Assembly: GCA_910579775.1 (NCBI GenBank)
Contig: CAJTUE010000004.1
Coordinates: 124,001-188,000 of the forward strand
Direction of reading: 5' to 3'
Origin: an uncultured Oscillospiraceae bacterium
GTDB taxonomy: Bacteria > Bacillota > Clostridia > Oscillospirales > Oscillospiraceae
Length of the DNA stretch: 64,000 bases
Position 1 is the stretch's first letter. Each line of letters opens with the position of its first letter. A program made the translations under genes and the position numbers. A model generated the notes under the pieces. That model had not been told where the DNA came from, searched no databases, and was given only the letters and a program-made list of their open reading frames with translations. Positions 57,035-64,000 of this stretch are shown one piece after another.

Positions 57035-58468
57035 TCAGCCTGTCAAGCACTGGTAGATCTCTTCATAGGCCTTGGCAGAGGCGGCCCAGGAGAAATCGGC
57101 GGTCATGGCGTTCTTCTGAAGCTTCTTGAATTCCTTGGTGTAGTCGTAGTAGAGGCCGACGGCGCTCTCCAGGACATGGAGCATCTCGTGGGCGTTGACG
57201 TTAGCAAAGGTGAAGCCGGTGCCCTCGCCGGTGACGTAGTTGTAGGGGATCACGCTGTCCTTCAGTCCACCGGTCTCCCGGACCACGGGCAGGGTGCCAT
57301 AGCGCATGGCGATCATCTGGCTCAAGCCGCAGGGCTCCGCGATAGAGGGCATGAGGAAGAGGTCCGCGCCAGCGTAGATCAGGCCGGAGAGTTGGGCGGA
57401 GTACATGATCTGGGCAGAGAAGCGGCCGGGATACTGGCCGGCGGCTTGACGGAAGGACTCCTCAAAGGCCCAGTCGCCGGTACCCAGCACCACCATCTGG
57501 AGGTTCATGCGCATAATGTCGTGGAGGACGGCGTTGACCAAATCAAAGCCCTTGTGGCTCACCAGGCGGGAGACACAGGCGATGATGGGCACGTCAGGGT
57601 TCTCCTGGAGGCCCACCGCCTGCTGAAGAGCGGCCTTACAGACCTTCTTGCCCGCCAGGGCGCGGACGGAGAAGTTCTTGGGCAGGTTGGGGTCCTTGCT
57701 GGGGTCGTAGAGGTCCACGTCAATGCCATTGAGGATGCCGGAGAATTTGCTGCGGCACTGGTTGACCACGCCCTCCAGGCCGTGGCCGTAGAAGGAGTAG
57801 CCCAGCTCGTTGGCATAGGTGGGCGAGACGGTGGTGACCCAGTCGGAGGCCAGAATGGCGCCCTTCATCAGGTTGACGTCGTCATGATACTCCAGCAGCT
57901 CGGGGGAGAAGTACCCCTGGTTGAGGCCGAACAGGTCCTGGATGGTCTGCTTGCCGTAGCGGCCCTGATACTCGATGTTGTGGATGGTGAACACGGTCTT
58001 GGAGTTCTGGAGTTGGGGATGACGCCAGCGCTCCTCCATCAGGTACACCGGCACCAGAGCGGTCTGCCAGTCGTTGCAGTGGATGATCTCAGGGGACCAG
58101 TCCAGCTGGCAGGGGACCTCCAGCACGGCGCGGGAGAAGAAGGCGAAGCGCTCACCATCGTCGTAGTGGCCGTAGACCTGGGAGCGGCGGAAGTAGTACT
58201 CGTTATCCACGAACCAGTAGGTCACGCCGTTGTGCTCCAGCTCGAACACGCCGCAGTAGGGGGTGCGCCAGGCCAGGTTGACATAGAAATACTTGAGGAA
58301 GGTCATCTTGTCCCGCCAAGCGGGGCCAATGCCCTCGTAGAGAGGGAGAATGACCTTGACTTCATGCCCGGCCTTTGCCAGAGCGGCGGGAAGGGAGCCG
58401 GCCACGTCGGCCAGTCCGCCGGTCTTGATAAAGGGGGCCGCTTCCGAAGCGGCAAACAAGATTTTCAT
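57035..58468 (-). CDS. glgA: Glycogen synthase (ADP-glucose)
   Basis: 477 residues. GT5 enzyme extending alpha-1,4-glucan. MKILFAASEAAPFIKTGGLA opens with the ADP-glucose-binding KTGGL (15-19); LMPSIAEPCGLSQMIAMRYG is the C-terminal GT-B donor motif. Starts 48 bp after the glgD stop on the same strand. Confidence 0.97.
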   Translation of the reverse strand: MKILFAASEAAPFIKTGGLADVAGSLPAALAKAGHEVKVILPLYEGIGPAWRDKMTFLKYFYVNLAWRTPYCGVFELEHNGVTYWFVDNEYYFRRSQVYGHYDDGERFAFFSRAVLEVPCQLDWSPEIIHCNDWQTALVPVYLMEERWRHPQLQNSKTVFTIHNIEYQGRYGKQTIQDLFGLNQGYFSPELLEYHDDVNLMKGAILASDWVTTVSPTYANELGYSFYGHGLEGVVNQCRSKFSGILNGIDVDLYDPSKDPNLPKNFSVRALAGKKVCKAALQQAVGLQENPDVPIIACVSRLVSHKGFDLVNAVLHDIMRMNLQMVVLGTGDWAFEESFRQAAGQYPGRFSAQIMYSAQLSGLIYAGADLFLMPSIAEPCGLSQMIAMRYGTLPVVRETGGLKDSVIPYNYVTGEGTGFTFANVNAHEMLHVLESAVGLYYDYTKEFKKLQKNAMTADFSWAASAKAYEEIYQCLTG

Positions 58469-58516
58469 TGTGTTCTCCTTTCAAATTCGGAAAAGTGGAG
58501 TGAATTTCAAAGGCGC

Positions 58517-59629
58517 TCAGACCTTGGAGTACTTGGCGATGGCAATGGGGTAGCTCTCGTGGCCCATGAGCATCCGTCCGGGGTTGATGAGTACGTTTTT
58601 GTCGGTGATGGCGTATTGGAGGGTCGCCCCCGCACCCACGGTGGTGCCCTGCATGAGGATGCAGTGGCTCAACCGTGCGCCCTTCTCCACCGTGACCCCG
58701 CGGAAGAGAATGCAGTGGTCCACCTCGCCCTCGACCCGGCAGCCGTCCGCGATGAGGGAGCTGGAGGCGTGGGCCTCCAGGCCGTAGTAGGTGGAGGGGT
58801 TGGACTGGTCCTTGGTCTTGATAGGGAAGCGGGGATCAAAGAGGCTGGTGCGCACGGCGGGGTCCAGAAGATCCATGGAGTGCTCAAAATAAGCGCCCAA
58901 GGTGTGGAACCGGCCCACATAGCCGTCAAACTGGTAGGCGTGGATGTGGAGGCGGTCCTTCATGGCCAGGATGACGCCGTCGCTGAAGGAGTGGATGTTA
59001 TGGGCGGCGCAGTGGTCCACCAGGGAGAGCAGCAGGGGCTTGGAGAGCAGGTAGACCTCTACCGCCTCGCAGCCCATGGGGGACTTGGGGTGAACGAACA
59101 CGTCGGTGACCCGCCCGTCAGGGTTGGTGGACATGTAGGTACAGGAGCGGGGTTCGCCAATGCTCTGGCAGGTGACCACGGCGGTGATGTCCGCCTTGGT
59201 GGACAGATGCTGGTTGTAGATGTCCTGCACGGGAAGGTTGGCGGCGATGTCGCCGCCGGCGAGGATCACATAGTCCTGCTTGATGTCCTCCAGATAGGAG
59301 CGCACCCCGGCCAAGGAGTCCATGCGGCCATAATAATCGCCGGTGGGGGCATCGGCATAGCCGAAGGGGGGCAGGATCCGAAGACCGCCGTGCTTACGGG
59401 AGAGGTCCCAGTCTTTGCCGGAGCCCACGTGGTCCAGAAGGGACTGATAGCTGGAGTGGACGATCATGCCCACATCGGTGACGCCGGCGTTGACCATGCT
59501 GGAAAGGGTGAAGTCTACCAGGCGGTAGCGGCCGCCAAAGGGGATGGAGCAGGTGTTGCGGTGCTGAGTCAGCTCCCGAAGGTCTTTGTTGGAGCGATAG
59601 GCAAAAACCAGACCGTGGAGGTTGTTCAT
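58517..59629 (-). CDS. glgD: GlgD subunit of glucose-1-phosphate adenylyltransferase
   Basis: 370 residues. Homologous to GlgC through the nucleotidyltransferase fold (CSIPFGGRYRLVDFTLSSMV) and the left-handed beta-helix tail, but the pyrophosphorylase loop GGQGSRL is replaced (LVFAYRSNKDLREL), so it is expected to be non-catalytic alone. In Firmicutes GlgC-GlgD heteromers are more active than GlgC. Overlaps glgC by 4 bp. Confidence 0.95.
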   Translation of the reverse strand: MNNLHGLVFAYRSNKDLRELTQHRNTCSIPFGGRYRLVDFTLSSMVNAGVTDVGMIVHSSYQSLLDHVGSGKDWDLSRKHGGLRILPPFGYADAPTGDYYGRMDSLAGVRSYLEDIKQDYVILAGGDIAANLPVQDIYNQHLSTKADITAVVTCQSIGEPRSCTYMSTNPDGRVTDVFVHPKSPMGCEAVEVYLLSKPLLLSLVDHCAAHNIHSFSDGVILAMKDRLHIHAYQFDGYVGRFHTLGAYFEHSMDLLDPAVRTSLFDPRFPIKTKDQSNPSTYYGLEAHASSSLIADGCRVEGEVDHCILFRGVTVEKGARLSHCILMQGTTVGAGATLQYAITDKNVLINPGRMLMGHESYPIAIAKYSKV

Positions 59630-60843
59630 ACCTTAGCGCCCTCCTTTACGTTTTTGGTGACCATAGCCGCAGGGGCGACGGTGGCGTTTTTGCCCACCTT
59701 TACGCCCTGGGCCACAACTGCGATGTCCCAGCTGCCGTCTTCCTTTTCAGCGGGAGGCGCGCCCACAACGGCGCCGGATTCAATGACCGCGTCTTCGGCC
59801 ACGATGGCGTAATCCACGCGGCTGCCGGCCTTGACCACCGCGCCGGGCATCAGGATGGAATAGTGCACGCTGGCACCGGGCTCTACGGTGACCGAGTGGA
59901 AGAGCACACTGTGGTCCACCTCGCCCTCCACCTGGCAACCGCCGGTAAGGAGGGAGTGGGTGACCTTGGCGTCCTCGCCCACGAAATGGGGCGGCTTGGT
60001 CGGGGTGCGGGCGTAGATGGTCCAGTCGTCCTCGTCGGAGAGGTTGATGCCCGCGTCGGAAGAGAGCATGTCCATGTTGGCGTCCCAGAGGGAATCAATG
60101 GTGCCCACGTCCCGCCAGTAGCCCTTAAAGCGGTAGGCGGTGAGGATCTCCTTCTTGGCCAGCATGGCGGGGATGATGTTCTTGCCGAAGTCATTGGAGC
60201 TGTTGGGGTCGGCGTCGTCATCCAGAAGATACTTGCGCAGCTTGGACCAGGTAAAGATGTAGATGCCCATGGATGCCAGATTGCTCTTGGGTTTCTTGGG
60301 CTTTTCCTCAAATTCGTAGATCTGGTCGTTTTCGTTAACATTCATGATGCCGAACCGGCTGGCCTCCTCCATGGTGACCTCCAGCACGGAGATGGTGCAG
60401 GCGGCGCCCATCCTCTTGTGGTGTTCCAGCATCTTGGCGTAGTCCATCTTGTAAATGTGATCGCCCGAGAGGATGAGCACATACTCGGGGTCGTACTGGT
60501 CGATGAAGTTGATGTTCTGGCAGATGGCGTTGGCAGTGCCCTTGTACCAGGAGCCTTCCTCATTTTCACCCAAATAGGGGGGGAGGATGTGGACGCCGCC
60601 GTCAGAGCGGTCTAGATCCCAGGGCTGACCATTGCCGATGTAGGAGTTCAACTCCAGGGGGCGGTACTGGGTGAGAACGCCAACGGTGTCGATGCCGGAG
60701 TTGACGCAGTTGGAAAGGGGGAAGTCGATGATGCGGTACTTGCCCCCAAAGGGGACGGCGGGCTTTGCCACGTGACGGGTCAGAGCTTTGAGACGACTGC
60801 CCTGACCGCCTGCCAGCAGCATGGCGACACATTCTTTTTTCAC
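59626..60843 (-). CDS. glgC: Glucose-1-phosphate adenylyltransferase, catalytic subunit
   Basis: 405 residues; GTG start overlapping the glgB stop (GTGA). It makes ADP-glucose, the committed step. MLLAGGQGSRLKALTRHVAK (loop 12-18), FGGKYRIIDFPLSNCVNSGI, the activator/substrate segment GTANAICQNINFI, YVLILSGDHIYKMDY and GYWRDVGTIDSLWDAN are all present. C-terminal beta-helix for oligomerisation. Confidence 0.97.
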   Translation of the reverse strand: MKKECVAMLLAGGQGSRLKALTRHVAKPAVPFGGKYRIIDFPLSNCVNSGIDTVGVLTQYRPLELNSYIGNGQPWDLDRSDGGVHILPPYLGENEEGSWYKGTANAICQNINFIDQYDPEYVLILSGDHIYKMDYAKMLEHHKRMGAACTISVLEVTMEEASRFGIMNVNENDQIYEFEEKPKKPKSNLASMGIYIFTWSKLRKYLLDDDADPNSSNDFGKNIIPAMLAKKEILTAYRFKGYWRDVGTIDSLWDANMDMLSSDAGINLSDEDDWTIYARTPTKPPHFVGEDAKVTHSLLTGGCQVEGEVDHSVLFHSVTVEPGASVHYSILMPGAVVKAGSRVDYAIVAEDAVIESGAVVGAPPAEKEDGSWDIAVVAQGVKVGKNATVAPAAMVTKNVKEGAKV

Positions 60844-63074
60844 GGCTTCTTCACATCCTTCTTCACATCTTTTTTCGCGGCGACGGGTGCCGCAGTGGGA
60901 ACAGGCTTTTCGATCACCTTCTCCGGGGCCTTGACCGGCGCGGGAGCCTTGACCGGCTCGGGCTTTTTCGCGGCGGGCTTGACCACGACCTTCAGGGGAA
61001 CCCTAACAGGCTCGGGCTTTTTCTCAGCAGGCTTCACATCGGCCTTGACGGGCCCGAGTTTTTTCACGGTGGGCTTGGCCACGGCCTTCGGGGGAGCCTT
61101 AACAGGCTCGGCCTTCTTCTCAACAGGCTTCACGGCCGCGGGCTTGGCCGCCTTCTTGGCGGCGGGCTTCTTAGGGGTCTCCTTCTTGGTGCAGGCCAGG
61201 ATCATGGTGGACATGGGCGGGATGGTCAGCGACAGAGACTGCTCACGGCCGTGCATGGGCTCCTTGGCGGTCTTGAGCTTGCCCTTGGGGGCACGGTCCT
61301 CGCCGCCAAAGGCGGCGTCGTCGGAAGAGAAGAGCACTTCGTATTGTCCGGCCTCGGGAACGCCCACGCGGTAATCCTGACGCAGAACGGGGGAGAAATT
61401 GCATACCACCATGACCCACTTGCCCTTTTTGTCCCGGCGGATAAAGGAGGCCACATTGTTTTGGTTGTCGTCGGCGCACAGCCACTCGAAGCCCTCCCAG
61501 GAGAAGTCCTGCTCCCAGAGGGCGGGGGTCTTCAGGTAGAAGTCGTTGAGGGCCTTGAAATAGGCGTGGAGCTGGCGGTGCTGGAGGCAGTTGGGGGTGG
61601 CAGGGTCAATGAGGTGCCAGTCCAGAGAGGACTCAAAGTGCCACTCGTTCCACTGGCCGAACTCGCTACCCATCATGGTGAGCTTCTTGCCCGGATGGGT
61701 CATCATGTAGCCGTAGAAGGCGCGCACGCCCTGGAACTGCTCTTCGTACTTGCCGGGCATCTTGTTGAGGAAGGAACCCTTCATATGTACCACCTCGTCG
61801 TGGCTCAGAGGAAGGACAAAGTTTTCCGAAAAAGCATACATAAAGGAGAAGGTAATATCCTTGTGGTTGAACTGACGGAAATAGGGGTCCAGCTTCATGT
61901 AGTGGGTGATGTCGTTCATCCAGCCCATGTTCCACTTGAGGTTGAAGCCCAGGCCGCCCTCCAGGCCGCCCTTACCCACGGGCTTGGACACGTTGGGCCA
62001 GGCGGTGGATTCCTCCGCGATCATCAGGCAACCGGGGTGCAGGGAGAACATGTGCTGGTTGAGCTTCTGAAGGAAGTCCACCGCCTCCAGGTTCTCGTGT
62101 CCGCCGTTGATGTTGGGCATCCACTCGCCGGCGCGGCGGCTGTAATCCAGATACAGCATGGAAGCCACCGCGTCCACCCGCAGACCGTCGATGTGATACT
62201 CCTGCATCCAGAAGTTGGCGGAGGAGAAGAGAAAGGAACGGACCTCATGACGGGCATAGTCGAAGACCATGGTGCCCCAGTCCTTGTGCTCACCCTTGCG
62301 GGAATCGGCGTATTCATAGGTGGGGGAGCCGTCAAACTGATAGAGGCCGAAGGCGTCCCGGGGGAAGTGGGCAGGGACCCAGTCCAGGATCACGCCTACC
62401 CCGGCCTGATGGAGCTTGTCGATCAAGTACATAAGGTCGTGGGGGGTGCCATAGCGGCTGGTGGCGGCAAAGTAGCCGGTGCACTGATAGCCCCAGGAGG
62501 CGTCCAGAGGATACTCGGTGATGGGCATCAACTCCACATGGGTGAAGCCCATTTCCTTCACGTAGCCGGGCAACTGCTCGGCCATGTCGCGGTAGGAGAG
62601 AAATTCACCGTCCTGCGTGCGCCGCCAGGAGCCTAGGTGGATCTCGTAGATGTTGGCGGGAGCGTCGTAGATGGGGGTGGCGGCCCGGCGCTTAAGCCAG
62701 GCGGCGTCGCCCCACTTGTAGCCCGCCAGGTCATAGAGCTTGGAGGCGGTGCCGGGGCGGGTCTCGGCGTGGAAGGCGTAGGGGTCGGCCTTAAAACGGA
62801 CCTGGCCGTCGGAGCCGGTGATGGCGTATTTATAGATGTCATACTGCTCCAGACCGTCCACATGGACCTCCCAAATGCCGTCGCCCAGGGGGAACATGGT
62901 GTTGGCCTTATCATTCCAGCCGTTGAAGTCGCCCACGAGGGAGACTGCCTTGGCGGCGGGAGCCCAGACCCGGAAGGTCCAGCCTTTTTTCTCGGGGTGC
63001 GCGCCCAAATAGGAGTAGGCGTCTACCGCGCTGCCCGCGGTAAATTCGGGGAATCTGTGTTTTTTTGTACTCAT
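60840..63074 (-). CDS. glgB: 1,4-alpha-glucan branching enzyme with Lys/Pro/Ala-rich tail
   Basis: 744 residues from ATG 63074 (CAGGAGGCACGGA upstream). GH13 enzyme adding alpha-1,6 branches. N-terminal CBM48-like domain (WTFRVWAPAAKAVSLVGDFN), catalytic barrel with IDGLRVDAVASMLYLD (nucleophile Asp near residue 300) and LMIAEESTAWPNV (acid/base Glu near 355), and PLSHDEVVHMKGS. From about residue 630 a 115-residue repetitive tail follows (KKPEPVKAPAPVKAPEKV, KPAAKKAAKPAAVKPVEKKA), which standard GlgB lacks. First gene of the glg operon. Confidence 0.96.
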   Translation of the reverse strand: MSTKKHRFPEFTAGSAVDAYSYLGAHPEKKGWTFRVWAPAAKAVSLVGDFNGWNDKANTMFPLGDGIWEVHVDGLEQYDIYKYAITGSDGQVRFKADPYAFHAETRPGTASKLYDLAGYKWGDAAWLKRRAATPIYDAPANIYEIHLGSWRRTQDGEFLSYRDMAEQLPGYVKEMGFTHVELMPITEYPLDASWGYQCTGYFAATSRYGTPHDLMYLIDKLHQAGVGVILDWVPAHFPRDAFGLYQFDGSPTYEYADSRKGEHKDWGTMVFDYARHEVRSFLFSSANFWMQEYHIDGLRVDAVASMLYLDYSRRAGEWMPNINGGHENLEAVDFLQKLNQHMFSLHPGCLMIAEESTAWPNVSKPVGKGGLEGGLGFNLKWNMGWMNDITHYMKLDPYFRQFNHKDITFSFMYAFSENFVLPLSHDEVVHMKGSFLNKMPGKYEEQFQGVRAFYGYMMTHPGKKLTMMGSEFGQWNEWHFESSLDWHLIDPATPNCLQHRQLHAYFKALNDFYLKTPALWEQDFSWEGFEWLCADDNQNNVASFIRRDKKGKWVMVVCNFSPVLRQDYRVGVPEAGQYEVLFSSDDAAFGGEDRAPKGKLKTAKEPMHGREQSLSLTIPPMSTMILACTKKETPKKPAAKKAAKPAAVKPVEKKAEPVKAPPKAVAKPTVKKLGPVKADVKPAEKKPEPVRVPLKVVVKPAAKKPEPVKAPAPVKAPEKVIEKPVPTAAPVAAKKDVKKDVKKP

Positions 63075-63188
63075 TCCGTGCCTCCTGACTGGCAAAGCGC
63101 TTCCTTTGCCTCTCTATTAGTCGGATTTTGAAAAATTGGGTCAAATCATACAGAGAGAAAGAGATATAATCCGCCCATCTTTGTGGAT

Positions 63189-63217
63189 ATTATACAGCAC
63201 AGGAAGGAGGCCGTCAA
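63189..63217 (-). promoter_or_regulatory. Promoter of the glg operon
   Basis: Minus-strand TTGACG (63212-63217) and TATAAT (63189-63194), 17-bp spacing. The leader of about 108 bases carries a GGCAAAG/CTTTGCC hairpin (63093-63112) close to the ribosome site, which might modulate glgB translation. Confidence 0.85.
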
Positions 63218-63232
63218 GGGTCAAGCCGTTTT

Positions 63233-63955
63233 TTATTTTTTCTCTACATTTTGCCGGGCAATCATGGAATGAAGGCAGTCCAAGGCGTCAGAGAGCCCGC
63301 CGATGGCGTCGATGAGGCCCCGTTCCACCGCTTCTTGCCCATAGATGACGCTACCCACGTCGGCGGCCAGCTCGCCGGTGCGGAGCATGAGGCGGGTGAA
63401 GTCCTCCCGGGCGACATGGGAATTGGTCACAACAAACTCAATGATGCGCTCTTGGATGCGCTCAAAATAATTAAAGGTCTGGGGTACGGCGATGACCAGA
63501 CCGTTGAGGCGAACGGGGTGGATGGTCATAGCCGCGGAGGGGACAATGAAGGACTTTTTTGCCGACACCGCCAGAGGCACGCCAATGGAATGGCCGCCGC
63601 CCAGCACCAGAGAGACGGTGGGCTTTTTCATCCCCGCGATTAGCTCCGCGATAGCAAGGCCCGCCTCAATGTCGCCGCCCACGGTATTGAGGAGCACCAG
63701 CAGGCCGTCCACATCCTCGCTTTCCTCCACTGCCGCCAGCAGGGGGAGGACGTGCTCATATTTGGTGGCCTTGGCATTGGAGGGCAGCTCCTGGTGGCCC
63801 TCGATCTGGCCCACGATGGTGAGCGTGTGGATGGAGCCCCGGGAGGTACGGATGGTGGACGAGCCAAGATCCACGATGTCCTGGCGGAACTCGGCGGAAC
63901 TGCCGCCTTGGCTGTCGTTGTCGCACTGGGGCGCGGTGGGGGTGGTTTCTTCCAT
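63233..63955 (-). CDS. tepA: TepA-like ClpP-family serine protease
   Basis: 240 residues; AGGAGGAC before ATG 63955. ClpP fold: LLVLLNTVGGDIEAGLAIAE, the nucleophile in VLGGGHSIGVPLAV (Ser123) and the histidine in PSAAMTIHPVRLNG (His146). It belongs to the TepA branch, ClpP-like proteins linked to the translocase/spore pathways in Bacillus, rather than to housekeeping ClpP. The long N-terminal extension is polar and the protein is cytosolic. It is followed by the glg promoter. Confidence 0.88.
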   Translation of the reverse strand: MEETTPTAPQCDNDSQGGSSAEFRQDIVDLGSSTIRTSRGSIHTLTIVGQIEGHQELPSNAKATKYEHVLPLLAAVEESEDVDGLLVLLNTVGGDIEAGLAIAELIAGMKKPTVSLVLGGGHSIGVPLAVSAKKSFIVPSAAMTIHPVRLNGLVIAVPQTFNYFERIQERIIEFVVTNSHVAREDFTRLMLRTGELAADVGSVIYGQEAVERGLIDAIGGLSDALDCLHSMIARQNVEKK

Positions 63956-64000
63956 AAAAGTCCTCCTGACACAGTTTTCCTTAGTATGGCGAAAACCGGG

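Noticed and set aside
54710..59812. Very long plus-strand frames (730 and 953 codons) opposite glgP, glgA and glgD
   Set aside because: They mirror strongly supported glycogen genes, have no ribosome sites, and their translations are low-complexity Val/Gly/His/Leu sequence typical of antisense reading.
63093..63112. CcpA cre site ahead of glgB
   Set aside because: GGCAAAGCGC has cre-like bases, but the spacing between TG and CG is two bases too long for the consensus.
1..64000. CRISPR array, tRNA, rRNA or IS-element transposase
   Set aside because: I saw no regular direct repeats with spacers, no cloverleaf sequence, no rRNA stretch and no DDE transposase motif.

Overview
The window comes from a Gram-positive, Clostridia-type gut bacterium, most likely of the Oscillospiraceae (Flavonifractor/Lawsonibacter-like). 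This is inferred from the rimP-nusA-rnpM-ylxQ-infB-rbfA-nrnA-truB-ribF order, the glgB-C-D-A-P order with a GlgD subunit, SLH and BspA-type surface proteins, AGGAGG ribosome sites and strong -35/-10 promoters. No 16S or other species-level marker is present.

Two very different halves are visible. Bases 1 to about 21.85 kb are an integrated mobile element: visibly lower in GC, packed with short overlapping genes, and carrying many serine-recombinase-derived proteins. Its left end lies outside the window. It contains a tandem recombinase trio (3-2652). A leftward operon follows (2722-8208) with a catalytically altered recombinase-like protein, an intact serine recombinase, two small proteins that repeat that recombinase's C-terminal domain, and two ParB-fold proteins. 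Next come an AbiE-type abortive-infection pair (8697-10236), divergent XRE regulators, two metallophosphoesterases, a long rightward block of poorly known cargo genes (13268-19195), and a leftward membrane protein/XRE-zinc-ribbon/small membrane protein operon ending in a permuted recombinase fragment (19317-20712). A short resolvase-like protein (20952) and one unknown gene close the element. No relaxase, coupling protein or type IV secretion gene is seen here.

From about 21.9 kb the sequence is GC-rich core chromosome. In order: nagBA (amino-sugar catabolism); cspA; a HAD phosphatase with a CbbX-like AAA+ protein; a BspA-like surface protein; a promoter/terminator-bounded T-poor locus of unknown nature (28.8-29.2 kb); folA, nnrD, a lipoprotein, alr, an orphan mazF, a secreted protein, mrnC and rqcH; a DUF4190-type membrane protein with a structured leader; lgt; ybaK; uvrB divergent from pyrE; a large SLH protein; the nusA-infB translation operon; nrnA-truB-ribF; and a complete glycogen operon (glgB, glgC, glgD, glgA, glgP) beside a TepA-like protease.

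The translation operon is interrupted between infB and rbfA by an XRE regulator, a DUF6809-like fragment and a B12-type radical SAM gene. A second, decayed copy of the XRE/DUF6809-like pair lies after ribF. The regions most worth following up are the recombinase/ParB operon, the T-poor locus at 28.8-29.2 kb, and the mutually exclusive hairpins ahead of the DUF4190-type gene.
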